Positions 17,406 to 26,306 of a stretch of DNA of 64,000 nucleotides are shown here, piece by piece; within the stretch, counting starts at the first letter, position 1; each line of letters starts with the position of its first letter. Under the pieces are notes generated by a model. It saw only the letters and a program-made list of their open reading frames with translations. It had not been told where the DNA came from and ran no database searches. The position numbers and the translations under genes are program-made. Source of the stretch: Larkinella arboricola (GTDB taxonomy: Bacteria; Bacteroidota; Bacteroidia; Cytophagales; Spirosomataceae); assembly GCF_003259745.1 (NCBI RefSeq), contig NZ_QLMC01000003.1:620001-684000 (forward strand). The letters are read 5' to 3'.

Positions 17406-18680
17406 TTAGCGGGTTGATGGAAACTCTACCGGTGAGTTGGCAGCCTGGTAATGACCATGCCCAATGATCCGGTAGAGATGAATCATAAAATACACCAAAC
17501 AGCCCAGGATTGCTACTTCCATACCGTATTCGATTAAATTTTCGCGGGAAAGCAAGTCGCTCCAGTTGGTAAAAAGCGGATTATGGATGCGCCACCAGTA
17601 GGAAGGCTGGATCACCACGAGCGCATTGAACAGAATCAATACGGCAAGCAATCGACGGTTTCGAAAATCCATGACGTTGATTAACATGGGCATCAGAAAG
17701 ATAAACGCGTAATTGCTGAAGGAGTTTTTATGAATAAACATCATAAAGCAAAAACACAGCGTCCACAAAATTGGCAGGGCTTTAGCGTAATGCATCCGCT
17801 GTTTCAGTATAATGGCCCCCAACGACGTGACGACAACCGTTAACCCAATGCCAATCCAGAGCAGGGTGCGCGAGTAAGGCCGAAAATCACCAATAACCGG
17901 GCTCAGAACCGTCCAGAGATTGGGCGCAAAAGGCAATTCAGCAATGGACATCGGGGCCGTAAATTTCGTACCTACCAGCGCCACCAGCACCCCGAGCGCG
18001 GGAAGCCCTGCGACGGCCAGACCCACTGCATACCGAAACGGTTTATCGACCAGAAAAAACAACGGCAGCAGCAGCAAAACGGGCAACGCTTTCGTAACCA
18101 TCAGGGCCAGCACCAGCACCACACCAATCCATAAGCTATCCCGCGTGCGCTGCCAGACCAGAACGGAGAGCGCCCCGAAAAACCACATCCAGATATCTTC
18201 CTGCCCACCCAGAACGCACAGAACCATCGGTCCAACCAGGGTAAGATAGATCAGCATCCGCGGAAAAATATCCCGGTATTCGGTCTGATAAACCCGCCAG
18301 GTCAGCCAGAGCGTCGCTCCTTCCACCAGAATCATCAGAAGAATGATGGCGTTTGGACTGTTCCAGAGCGGAAGAAAAATCGCCGTAATGTACGGAAACA
18401 GCGGGCTGTAGGGCGTCCAGAAATCACGGTAGACGACATCGCCCTGAAGGGCATGAAGGGCCGCATCATAGAAAACCGGTACGTCGGAACCCGATTCCTG
18501 CTTCAGCCAGATATAAACAATCAGAAACGGCACGATGCGCAGCAGGATAAAAGACGTCAGCATAACCGGCCCCTGCTGGCGAAAACTCAACTGGCTCAGC
18601 AGATGCCGGAACCGAACCAGCGCGAGGGTGACCAACGAGCCAAAAAATGCAATCGCTATCTTAACTAAGACTACTGACAT
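17406..18680 (-). CDS. Polytopic membrane protein, GT87/DUF2029-like
   Basis: The 424-residue protein has about 10 hydrophobic segments. An early loop (about 65-95) reads SGSDVPVFYDAALHALQG followed by YRDFWTPYSPLFPY, which resembles the first-loop motif of GT-C mannosyltransferases of the GT87 (DUF2029) type: an acidic residue followed by an aromatic and Pro-rich segment. It probably transfers sugar from a polyprenyl-phosphate donor to a periplasmic acceptor. It lies between the two halves of an Fe-S electron-transfer pair, 3 bp from the downstream one. A link between glycosyl transfer and electron flow is not known. Confidence 0.65.
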   Translation of the reverse strand: MSVVLVKIAIAFFGSLVTLALVRFRHLLSQLSFRQQGPVMLTSFILLRIVPFLIVYIWLKQESGSDVPVFYDAALHALQGDVVYRDFWTPYSPLFPYITAIFLPLWNSPNAIILLMILVEGATLWLTWRVYQTEYRDIFPRMLIYLTLVGPMVLCVLGGQEDIWMWFFGALSVLVWQRTRDSLWIGVVLVLALMVTKALPVLLLLPLFFLVDKPFRYAVGLAVAGLPALGVLVALVGTKFTAPMSIAELPFAPNLWTVLSPVIGDFRPYSRTLLWIGIGLTVVVTSLGAIILKQRMHYAKALPILWTLCFCFMMFIHKNSFSNYAFIFLMPMLINVMDFRNRRLLAVLILFNALVVIQPSYWWRIHNPLFTNWSDLLSRENLIEYGMEVAILGCLVYFMIHLYRIIGHGHYQAANSPVEFPSTR

Positions 18681-18813
18681 ACCAATAGGGAAACGCCTAC
18701 CAGGCCCATAAATTTCCCCCCAAAACGTGTTGGAGCAGATACCAGCGTAAAAGTAGGCAGTTTTTTCGGTACGAAGCGGGTGCTGACCAAAATTCCAGTC
18801 GTTGATCAGCAGC

Positions 18814-20154
18814 CTATTGATTCACCTGCTCCGCCCAGTTGAACCGGTCGCCGGGCGAAAATTTCCACGGTGCCATGTTGTTTTCAACATTGCTGAACAT
18901 GGCGTTCCAGGAAGCCGGTGCCTGAGCCTCTTCCATGATTTTATAACGCCGGAGCTGCACGATAATTTCCAGTGGATTAATGTTTACAGGACATTCCTGC
19001 ACACACGCCTGACAGGTGGTACAGGCATTGATTTCTTCGGCGGTAATGTAGTCGCCCAGCAACGCTTTCCCGTCGTCGAAGTCCGGGCCGTTTGTTTGCC
19101 AGCCGCGCTGGATGTCTTCGAGCCGGTCGCGGGTGTCCATCATAATTTTGCGCGGAGACAGCTTTTTGCCGGTAATATTGGCCGGGCAAGCCGCCGTGCA
19201 GCGTCCGCATTCGGTGCAGCTATAGGCGTCCATCAGGTTTTTCCAGGTCAGATCCCGCACATCTTTTGCTCCAAAACGGCCCGGCTCGGCTGGTGTCTCG
19301 TCTGGATCGGCCTGCGTAATGCCCAGCATCAATTGCACCTCTTTGGTAATCTCCGGCATATTTTTCATCTCGCCTTTGGGCGCCAGATTCGAGAAATACG
19401 TATTGGGGAAAGCCAGAACGATGTGCAGGTGTTTGGAATAGGTCACGTATACAGCAAAGAACAGAATGCCCAGGATGTGAAACCACCACGTCAGCCGTTC
19501 ACAAACCACCAAAGCCGTATCGCTCCAGCCCGCAAACAACGGCATCAGAAACTGGCTGATCACAAACGGCTCCAGTCCCTGTAACTCGGCATAATGACCA
19601 ACGGCCCGTTGGCGCAGGACGGTATCCGACGCATTCCAGAGCAGGAAAGCCGTCATCAGCAGAATTTCGAAGGTCAGAATCAGCGTGGCATCGGTGCGGG
19701 GCCAGCGCCCCATTTCGCGGTGACGTTCCGGCTGGAAACGCGGTACTTTCGTTACATACCGCCGGATCAGGAAACCCGCACAAACGAGCCAGACGCCCAG
19801 CGCCAGCATTTCGAAGGTATTAATCAGAAACGGGTAGACCCCGCCGAGGTAGGGCGCAAAAAGCCGGTGGGTCCCCAGAATACCGTCGAGTATAATTTCC
19901 AGAACTTCAATATTTACAATGATAAAGCCCAGATAAATCACGAAGTGCATCAGCCCGACGGTTACGTTGGTCATCATCTTTTTCTGTCCGAATGCCACGC
20001 GGAGCATGATGTTCAGCCGTTCGCCGGGCCGGTCAGTACGGTCTTCCGGCTTTCCTAATTGGATGGCGCGTCGGATTAAATGAATGCGCTGCGTCAGGAA
20101 CCAGCCGGTGGCTCCCAGGGCTACTAAAAATAAAATTTGTTGAAGAATTGACAT
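18814..20154 (-). CDS. Membrane Fe-S protein (NarI-like plus 2x[4Fe-4S], HdrC-like)
   Basis: The N-terminal half has about five to six membrane helices, including a NarI/HdrE-type region with helix-borne His residues that may ligate b-type haem. The C-terminal half has two ferredoxin motifs, CTECGRCTAACP and CTTCQACVQECP. Such proteins pass electrons between quinone and a CCG-domain partner, here the gene at 16599. An upstream GTG at 20196 would add 14 residues, but that stretch overlaps the tRNA-Phe promoter on the other strand. The ATG at 20154 followed by a hydrophobic helix is preferred (446 residues). Confidence 0.83.
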   Translation of the reverse strand: MSILQQILFLVALGATGWFLTQRIHLIRRAIQLGKPEDRTDRPGERLNIMLRVAFGQKKMMTNVTVGLMHFVIYLGFIIVNIEVLEIILDGILGTHRLFAPYLGGVYPFLINTFEMLALGVWLVCAGFLIRRYVTKVPRFQPERHREMGRWPRTDATLILTFEILLMTAFLLWNASDTVLRQRAVGHYAELQGLEPFVISQFLMPLFAGWSDTALVVCERLTWWFHILGILFFAVYVTYSKHLHIVLAFPNTYFSNLAPKGEMKNMPEITKEVQLMLGITQADPDETPAEPGRFGAKDVRDLTWKNLMDAYSCTECGRCTAACPANITGKKLSPRKIMMDTRDRLEDIQRGWQTNGPDFDDGKALLGDYITAEEINACTTCQACVQECPVNINPLEIIVQLRRYKIMEEAQAPASWNAMFSNVENNMAPWKFSPGDRFNWAEQVNQ

Positions 20155-20158
20155 AGTA

Positions 20159-20189
20159 TTTGGTGTAATGAAAAATACTGCTACCTTTG
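20159..20189 (+). promoter_or_regulatory. tRNA-Phe promoter, exact Bacteroidota consensus
   Basis: TTTG (20159-20162), then 19 bp, then TACCTTTG (20182-20189). This is a full match to the Bacteroidota promoter consensus, about 31 bp before the mature 5' end of the tRNA. Confidence 0.85.
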
Positions 20190-20220
20190 CACCCACAAAA
20201 AAACGCCACTTGCGCTATCC

Positions 20221-20293
20221 GGTGATGTAGCTCAGTTGGTAGAGCAAAGGACTGAAAATCCTTGTGTCGGCGGTTCGATTCCGTCCATCACCA
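20221..20293 (+). tRNA. tRNA-Phe (GAA)
   Basis: A 73-nt cloverleaf with acceptor stem GGTGATG pairing CATCACC and discriminator A. The D arm is GCTCAGTTGGTAGAGC. The anticodon stem AAGGA/TCCTT encloses CTGAAAA, giving anticodon GAA. The T arm contains GGTTCGATTCC with one G-T pair. The 3' CCA is not encoded in full. A consensus promoter precedes it and an intrinsic terminator follows. Confidence 0.97.
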
Positions 20294-20302
20294 CTAAAAA
20301 CG

Positions 20303-20340
20303 AAGCAGTTACGACAAAATGTTGTAACTGCTTTTTTATT
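20303..20340 (+). terminator. tRNA-Phe terminator
   Basis: AAGCAGTTAC and GTAACTGCTT form a 10-bp perfect stem around an 11-nt loop, followed by TTTTTT. It begins 10 nt after the tRNA 3' end. Confidence 0.9.
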
Positions 20341-20637
20341 TTGGTACAACACGGTGGCTTATGGGTTTGTTGGTGAAAGAAGGCAGCAAATAAAATCAGA
20401 CGGCCTTCCGGTGCAAATAAAGATTTAAAAGTTTTTTGTAAAATCGCTCCCGCTTCCTGCTTTCTGTTGGCCTGATTTCCCTCCTACACCCGCCCAACCG
20501 ACAGACAGTCAGCTTCCTTCGCCAATTTCGAAAATAAGTCGGAACATACAGTTTTGAAACAGCAGTACGTTAAAAACAAAATAATCTTCTGATTAGCGAA
20601 AAGCTTTGGTATTTTTGTTCTAGTAAAACTATAGCCA
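20341..20637. other. Gene-free stretch before the GMC dehydrogenase operon
   Basis: About 300 bp with no credible ORF or repeat. Its only recognisable signal is TATTTTTG at 20610-20617, a full match to the -7 consensus, 21 bp before the next start codon. The -33 position is a poor match. Confidence 0.5.
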
Positions 20638-21159
20638 ATGAAACGCCGTACTGTATTAAAAAACCTGATTGCCGCAACCGGTAGTCTGGTCGCCCTGCCT
20701 GCCTGGGCTACTGGCTGGACACCCGAAACCGTTGGTCAGGCCACCTATGTATCGCTTAGTGAAGAACTAATGCTGGCCGAAGTGGTCGAGACATTCATCC
20801 CCGAAACCACAACGCCCGGCGCCAAAACCTTAAAGGTGCATCAGTTTGTTTTACGGATGATTAACGACTGCTACGATCCATCGGCGCAGGATGTGCTGAA
20901 GCAGGGACTCATTAAAACCGACGAACTCGCCCGGCAAACTTACAGCAAATCGTTCGCTTCCTGCGATACGCCCCAACGTACCGATCTCCTGCGACAAATG
21001 GGGTCGGCGTCGGACCCCACCACCAAACAATTTGCCGATCTGGTTAAAGGACTGACCATACGGGGTTATACCGGATCGGAGTATTACATGACGAATGTTC
21101 AGAAATACGTCATGGCTCCCGGTTTTTACCACGGCTGCGTGGATATTGTTTACAACTGA
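20638..21159 (+). CDS. Gluconate 2-dehydrogenase subunit 3-like protein
   Basis: The 173-residue protein begins MKRRTVLKNLIAATGS, a twin-arginine-like signal, and ends its signal near AWATG. The rest fits the gluconate 2-dehydrogenase subunit 3 family, with ETFIPETTTPGAKTL and FYHGCVDIVYN, in which this small helical protein assists the FAD subunit. It probably carries the unsigned GMC subunit (next gene, 12 bp on) across the membrane by the Tat route. The usual membrane-bound cytochrome c subunit is not encoded here. Confidence 0.88.
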   Translation: MKRRTVLKNLIAATGSLVALPAWATGWTPETVGQATYVSLSEELMLAEVVETFIPETTTPGAKTLKVHQFVLRMINDCYDPSAQDVLKQGLIKTDELARQTYSKSFASCDTPQRTDLLRQMGSASDPTTKQFADLVKGLTIRGYTGSEYYMTNVQKYVMAPGFYHGCVDIVYN

Positions 21160-21171
21160 TTCTTCCTCTTC

Positions 21172-22890
21172 ATGTCATACTTCAATATTGATTCGGTCAA
21201 AGACCGCACTTTCGATGCCATTGTCATTGGCTCAGGCATTAGTGGCGGCTGGGCCGCTAAAGAACTTTGCGACAAAGGGCTGCGAACCCTCGTGCTGGAA
21301 CGCGGTCGCGATGTCAAGCACGTCACGGATTATCCGACTACCATGATGAATCCCTGGGAATTTGACCACCTGGGGCAGCTTCCGAAAGCCATAAAAGACG
21401 CCAACCCGATTGCTACCCGGTGTTACGCATTTAATGAAGATACATCGCAGTTTTTTGTCAAAGATGCCGAACATCCCTACATCCAGGAAAAACCGTTCGA
21501 CTGGATTCGGGGCTACCAGGTCGGTGGAAAATCATTGATGTGGGCACGCGGTACCCAACGCTGGTCGCAGTACGATTTCGATGGCCCGGCCCGCGACGGG
21601 TTTGCGGTGGAATGGCCCATCAGCTACGCGGATCTGGCCCCCTGGTACAGCCACGTCGAACGGTTTATCGGCGTAGCCGGAAACAAAGATGGTTTAGCGC
21701 AATTGCCAGACGGCGAATTCCTTCCACCCCACGAACAATCGTGCGTTGAAAAGCATTTTTCCGACCAGATGGCAACGCACTACAAAGGTGCCCGACCCAT
21801 CATCATCGGTCGTTGTGCTCACCTGACCCAACCGAAAGAAATTCACTTCAAGCAAGGCCGGGGCCAATGCCAGAACCGCAACCTCTGCCAGCGCGGTTGT
21901 CCGTATGGCGGGTATTTCAGCAGCAACTCTTCAACCCTGCCGTGGGCGGCCCAAACCGGAAAATTAACGTTACGGCCGGATTCGGTGGTTCACTCCATTA
22001 TTTTCGACGAGAAGAAAAACAAGGCATCGGGCGTGCGGGTAATCGACGCGCACACGAAAGAAACAACCGAGTACTACGCCCGGATTATTTTTGTCAACGC
22101 GGCTTGCCTGAACTCGAACCTGATTCTGCTCAATTCAAAGTCGAACCGCTTCCCGAACGGGTTGGGCAACGACAACGGGTTGCTCGGCAAGTACATGGCC
22201 TTCCATAACTTCCGGACAACCATTTCGGCCGAATACGAAGGCTTGCTCGACAAAACGACCGCCGGTATTCGCCCCAACGGCAGCTACATTCCGAGATTCC
22301 GCAACGTCTTCAAGCAGGAAACCGACTTTCTGCGCGGTTATGCTGCCGGATTTAGCGGTAGCCGGATGAATACCGCTGATACTACCGGCGTCGGAGAAGA
22401 TTTAAAAGCGAGTCTTTTTAACCGCAAATACGGCAACTGGCGGGTTGGCTCACATATGATGGGCGAAACCATCCCCAAGGAAGAAAGCTACATGATGCTG
22501 GATTCGGAGCTCAAAGATGCCTGGGGCATTCCGCAACTGCGCGTATCTGTTGGCTACGATGACAACGACGAAAAAATGATCCGGGATTTCCACGAGCAGA
22601 TGACCGAAATGCTGACGCTGGCCGGTTTCACCAACATTCAGACCCACGATAAACCCGACAAAGCGCCCGGCCTCGACATTCACGAGATGGGCGGTGTCCG
22701 GATGGGAAAAGATCCCAAAACGTCGCTGCTGAACAAGTGGAACCAGTTCCACAACTGCAAAAACGTCTTCGTCACCGACGGCGCCTGCATGACTTCCACT
22801 TCCACCCAAAATCCGTCGCTGACGTTTATGGCCATCACGGCGCGCGCGGCTAATTATGCGGTGAGTGAACTGAAAAAGAAAAATCTGTAA
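21172..22890 (+). CDS. GMC-family FAD oxidoreductase (sugar/alcohol dehydrogenase)
   Basis: The 572-residue protein has the FAD-binding GSGISGGWAAKELCDKG near the N-terminus and the C-terminal GMC region TDGACMTSTSTQNPSLTF. It resembles the large subunits of gluconate, 2-keto-gluconate or glucose dehydrogenases and should oxidise a sugar or sugar acid in the periplasm together with subunit 3. A Cys cluster, CQNRNLCQRGCPYGG near residue 240, recalls the cysteine-rich hinge that holds a 3Fe-4S cluster in bacterial FAD glucose dehydrogenases; a cluster here is an inference. The substrate is not determinable. A strong terminator follows. Confidence 0.9.
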   Translation: MSYFNIDSVKDRTFDAIVIGSGISGGWAAKELCDKGLRTLVLERGRDVKHVTDYPTTMMNPWEFDHLGQLPKAIKDANPIATRCYAFNEDTSQFFVKDAEHPYIQEKPFDWIRGYQVGGKSLMWARGTQRWSQYDFDGPARDGFAVEWPISYADLAPWYSHVERFIGVAGNKDGLAQLPDGEFLPPHEQSCVEKHFSDQMATHYKGARPIIIGRCAHLTQPKEIHFKQGRGQCQNRNLCQRGCPYGGYFSSNSSTLPWAAQTGKLTLRPDSVVHSIIFDEKKNKASGVRVIDAHTKETTEYYARIIFVNAACLNSNLILLNSKSNRFPNGLGNDNGLLGKYMAFHNFRTTISAEYEGLLDKTTAGIRPNGSYIPRFRNVFKQETDFLRGYAAGFSGSRMNTADTTGVGEDLKASLFNRKYGNWRVGSHMMGETIPKEESYMMLDSELKDAWGIPQLRVSVGYDDNDEKMIRDFHEQMTEMLTLAGFTNIQTHDKPDKAPGLDIHEMGGVRMGKDPKTSLLNKWNQFHNCKNVFVTDGACMTSTSTQNPSLTFMAITARAANYAVSELKKKNL

Positions 22891-22918
22891 TCTCGAACCA
22901 GCTTTATCAGCTAAAACG

Positions 22919-22963
22919 GTACCCCTGATTTTTGAAAGCCTCTTTCAAAAATCAGGGGTTTTA
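22919..22963. terminator. Terminator with an 18-bp perfect stem
   Basis: ACCCCTGATTTTTGAAAG (22921-22938) pairs perfectly with 22942-22959 across a 3-nt loop, followed by TTTTATATT. It serves the GMC operon and may also stop the convergent small membrane-protein gene. Confidence 0.92.
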
Positions 22964-22975
22964 TATTACAAACCG

Positions 22976-23320
22976 TTATTTCCACCAAACAGAAACCACG
23001 ATAATGGAAAGTGCCAGCATTAACTGAACCAGTACCTTCATCGTAAAAGGCTGGCCATAATGGATCGGATACAGAATACTTCCGGCGATAACGCCGGTCA
23101 CGAAAAACAGAAAGCGATTCGACCACATTGATCCATTAAACCCCGCGACGCCATATTCTGAAGCCTTTATCCAAATCCATGTACAGCCAATGGCCAACAA
23201 ATAGGGAACCGGCGATCTAATCCATCGTTCCGACTTGAATTGCCAGTACATGATATACCAGTGTCCGAACGATCCCAGTAAGAACAGAAGCGTAGAGGCC
23301 AGGATTTTAAAATAGTTCAT
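22976..23320 (-). CDS. Small four-helix membrane protein, unknown function
   Basis: The 114-residue protein has four predicted membrane segments (about 5-25, 38-52, 68-85, 94-112), with WYIMYWQFK between the first two. It resembles small drug/metabolite-transporter-sized proteins, but I see no diagnostic motif and give no function. It ends just inside the terminator shared with the convergent GMC operon. Confidence 0.6.
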   Translation of the reverse strand: MNYFKILASTLLFLLGSFGHWYIMYWQFKSERWIRSPVPYLLAIGCTWIWIKASEYGVAGFNGSMWSNRFLFFVTGVIAGSILYPIHYGQPFTMKVLVQLMLALSIIVVSVWWK

Positions 23321-23407
23321 AACGTCGCGGAGCGGGATTCTTTCAGCCTGAAAAAATGAGAGCTACCTTCTCGAAAGCCGTCCTCATTTTTTAGCCAAAC
23401 CTCGTCA

Positions 23408-25048
23408 TTACTGCTTCGTGTAAAAAGGGTCCAGGAACAGATACCGCGCCCGGTCTTTCTCCGTCTCCAGCCGCGTATTGACATCAATCTGCATATACTG
23501 CACACTGTTGCCGCTGTTAATGGCAGGCCAGTTGGGTAACCCCGCCCCGTTTGGATTGCCGGTTTTGATGAAGTTGGCAAAGAAATTCTGCATCACTTCC
23601 GAGACTTTATGATCTTCAGGCGTCCAGGCATAGACTTTGTTTTTGGAAAGATTGCCCATCGCATATTCAATTTCTGCCGAATGAACCGCCCCCCGAGCGG
23701 GTGGAATCTTCACCGCGTTGGCATCCGTCGATTTTACCACCCCACCGGCCAGGCCCGGAGCGGCATTGCCCATTTCGGGCACCATCGCCGGACGCGGGCG
23801 GGAGTAATAATACCGGTAAACCGGTTTGCCACCCCCCGTTTTGCTCTGCAAATCCGCCCACTTCCAGGTACTGTAAGCCAGAAAACGATCACCGGCCAGC
23901 GCCGTCGCGGATTCCAGCACCTGCTCTTCCGTCGAACCCGGATATAGCTTCAACACTTCCTCGGCCCGGTCACCGTAGAGCTTTCTGACGGCATTGGCGT
24001 AATTCTCCGGGGTTGGTTGCTCCTGACCCAGAATGGCCCGGGCGTTCATTTCCTCTGAATTCCAGCCGACCAGCAGCGGCACGTGTGCCTGTTGGCCCGC
24101 CGTATAAATTTCGAGCGGTGCCTTCGGAAAGAAATAACCGTCTACGGTTGCGCTAAAGCGGGGGGCACCGGGTTTTCCGGTGGCTTCCAGCAACTGGTCG
24201 GCTGGCATGGCCCGTAACTCCGCCAGTGAATTAGCCCCGACGGCTTTGGCAAAGGCCAGACCGGTTTCTTCGCCCGACGTCAGCGGTACCGGGGGCAGGC
24301 CGCCCAGCAGCGAACCGCTTTCGCCAATCGCCCCATTAATCAGCCCCTTCGACAACGGCGACGCCATCAGGCCACTCACCGCAATTGACCCCGCCGATTC
24401 TCCGGCAATGGTAACCCGCTTGGGATCTCCGCCAAAGGCCGCAATGTTTTGCTGCACCCAACGCAGGGCAGCCGCCATATCCAGGTAGGCGTAATTTCCC
24501 GACGAGCGGTGGGGCGACTCCTTCGTTAGCTCCGGATGCGCCATAAAGCCAAAAACACCAAGCCGGTAATTGACAGTCAGGGCCACTATCCCTTTGGTCG
24601 CCATGCTTTCGCCGTCGTAACGTCCCTCCGAACCGTCACCAGCCATAAAACCGCCCCCGTAGAAATAGACCAGAACCGGCAATTTTTCCTTCGACGCTTT
24701 AGCGGGAGTCCAGACGTTCAGGTAAAGGCAATCTTCACTCATGCCATCCGAGCGGAAACCCATATCGCCGAAAATAGGCCGCTGCATGGCCCGGGGACCA
24801 AATTTGACGGTTTTCCGGACGCCCTGCCAGTTCTTGACGGGCTGGGGCTCTTTCCACCGTAATTCGCCGACCGGCGGCTGACCAAACGGAATTCCTTTGA
24901 AAGCACGGATACCGCTGGACTCGGTGACGCCCTCCACCACGCCATTGGCCGTTTTCACTTGCGGTCCTGTTGCAGCCGGGTTCGTCTGGGCTCCCACCGC
25001 CGACGCTAATAGAACACTCAATACCGTTGAGGTTAGCAGGATTTTCAT
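23408..25048 (-). CDS. Type-B carboxylesterase/lipase, exported
   Basis: An alpha/beta hydrolase of the carboxylesterase/acetylcholinesterase (PnbA-like) type. The start chosen gives MKILLTSTVLSVLLASAVGAQ, a clean signal peptide cut after about residue 20. The longer reading from 25156 lacks sense as a signal. Family motifs are EDCLYLNVW, the oxyanion-hole YFYGGGF and nucleophile elbow TIAGESAGSIAVSG, with the acid in the central part and a late His in the HSAEIEYAMGN region. It should hydrolyse carboxyl esters in the periplasm or outside. The real substrate is unknown. It is divergent from another esterase gene. Confidence 0.88.
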   Translation of the reverse strand: MKILLTSTVLSVLLASAVGAQTNPAATGPQVKTANGVVEGVTESSGIRAFKGIPFGQPPVGELRWKEPQPVKNWQGVRKTVKFGPRAMQRPIFGDMGFRSDGMSEDCLYLNVWTPAKASKEKLPVLVYFYGGGFMAGDGSEGRYDGESMATKGIVALTVNYRLGVFGFMAHPELTKESPHRSSGNYAYLDMAAALRWVQQNIAAFGGDPKRVTIAGESAGSIAVSGLMASPLSKGLINGAIGESGSLLGGLPPVPLTSGEETGLAFAKAVGANSLAELRAMPADQLLEATGKPGAPRFSATVDGYFFPKAPLEIYTAGQQAHVPLLVGWNSEEMNARAILGQEQPTPENYANAVRKLYGDRAEEVLKLYPGSTEEQVLESATALAGDRFLAYSTWKWADLQSKTGGGKPVYRYYYSRPRPAMVPEMGNAAPGLAGGVVKSTDANAVKIPPARGAVHSAEIEYAMGNLSKNKVYAWTPEDHKVSEVMQNFFANFIKTGNPNGAGLPNWPAINSGNSVQYMQIDVNTRLETEKDRARYLFLDPFYTKQ

Positions 25049-25206
25049 GGTTTTTAGTTCGTGTAAAACGTAAGAAAGGCTAAACGCTGCTGCCAAGCCG
25101 ACCGTTCGCCAACTTGTAGCGTGTTTAGGATTCCCTTTTGGAACAATATAAAACAATAATAGCTATTAAAGGCAAGAGCAACACAACAAGCTTTTTATTG
25201 ATCAAA

Positions 25207-26277
25207 ATGAATGCAATTCGTCTGGAGCTTACCACACCGGTTTACGACGACCGGCCGGTGTTTATCGCTGGTCATTTTTGCCAATGGCAGCCGGATGCCG
25301 CACCCTTTCAGTTACAGAAAACCGAACCCGGACGGTATTTTATTGAGCTTCCGACTGAGTTGATGGCGGAAAAGCCGCTCGAATACAAGTACACCCGGGG
25401 CGGCTGGGACTCGGTTGAACTGAGCACGGCTGGCGAGGGAGTACCCAACCGGATTCTCCAGCCCGAATCCAGCACCCGGCAGGATGTGGTTCCGCACTGG
25501 CGCTGGAACGGCCTGCCATTCAATCCGGATTTTCTACCCAAAATTGAGGTGGTGAGCAATGAATTTGGCATTCCACAACTTGACGCCACCCGCCGAGTTC
25601 AGGTGCTGCTCCCGTATGACTATGATACGACCGAAAGCCGGTATCCGGTTTTATACCTGAACGACGGGCAAAATCTGTTTGGTGAAGGGTCGCCTTTTGG
25701 CAACTGGAATATTGACCAGAAACTGGCGGTTTTAGCCCACCGCCATCACCACAAAATCATTGTTGTTTCCATCGACCACGGCGAGGACGAACGCATTGCG
25801 GAATATTTGCCGTACAATACCGAACTGGCACAGGGCCGGGGCCGCGCCTACCTCGACTTTGTGGCTCACACCCTGAAACCGTATATTGATGCTACGTACC
25901 GCACCCTGCCCGAACGAACCGCAACCGGAATGGGAGGCAGTTCGATGGGCGGTCTGATCAGCGTATACGCCGGTTTGCTGCACCCGACGGTATTTGGACA
26001 ACTGATGGTGTTTTCGCCCGCCCTGTGGACGACGCCCAAAGTCTACGCCGATGCCTTACGGTTTCAGGCTCCCGAATCCATGCGTGTCTATCTGTACGGT
26101 GGCGAACAGGAATCGAAGTATATGGTGCCGACCATGGAGCGTCTGCAAAAATTGCTGCTGCGGAGAAACGGGCATGAAACGCTCGAAATCGAACTTTCTG
26201 TGGACCCGGAAGGAGAACACAACGAAAGCCGCTGGAGCCGGGAATTTCCGAAGGCGGTGGAGTGGTTGTTTTTCTGA
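25207..26277 (+). CDS. Esterase with N-terminal glycogen-binding-like domain (Fes/esterase D type)
   Basis: The protein has 356 residues from the ATG at 25207. Residues 1 to about 90 form an E-set/CBM48-like domain, with VFIAGHFCQWQPDAAPFQL and LEYKYTRGGWDSVE. An alpha/beta hydrolase of the esterase D/enterochelin esterase type follows, with LYLNDGQNLF and nucleophile elbow GGSSMGGLISVYA; the final His is in GEHNESRW. No signal peptide is seen, so it should be cytoplasmic. In similar proteins the front domain helps position a ligand. The substrate could be a siderophore or an acylated sugar. Confidence 0.82.
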   Translation: MNAIRLELTTPVYDDRPVFIAGHFCQWQPDAAPFQLQKTEPGRYFIELPTELMAEKPLEYKYTRGGWDSVELSTAGEGVPNRILQPESSTRQDVVPHWRWNGLPFNPDFLPKIEVVSNEFGIPQLDATRRVQVLLPYDYDTTESRYPVLYLNDGQNLFGEGSPFGNWNIDQKLAVLAHRHHHKIIVVSIDHGEDERIAEYLPYNTELAQGRGRAYLDFVAHTLKPYIDATYRTLPERTATGMGGSSMGGLISVYAGLLHPTVFGQLMVFSPALWTTPKVYADALRFQAPESMRVYLYGGEQESKYMVPTMERLQKLLLRRNGHETLEIELSVDPEGEHNESRWSREFPKAVEWLFF

Positions 26278-26306
26278 TTGTTACCTTTAGCGTATAATTC
26301 GTTCTT

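Noticed and set aside
18802-19584. 260-codon open frame opposite the membrane Fe-S gene
   Set aside because: It mirrors the ferredoxin-motif region, with no domain and no promoter.
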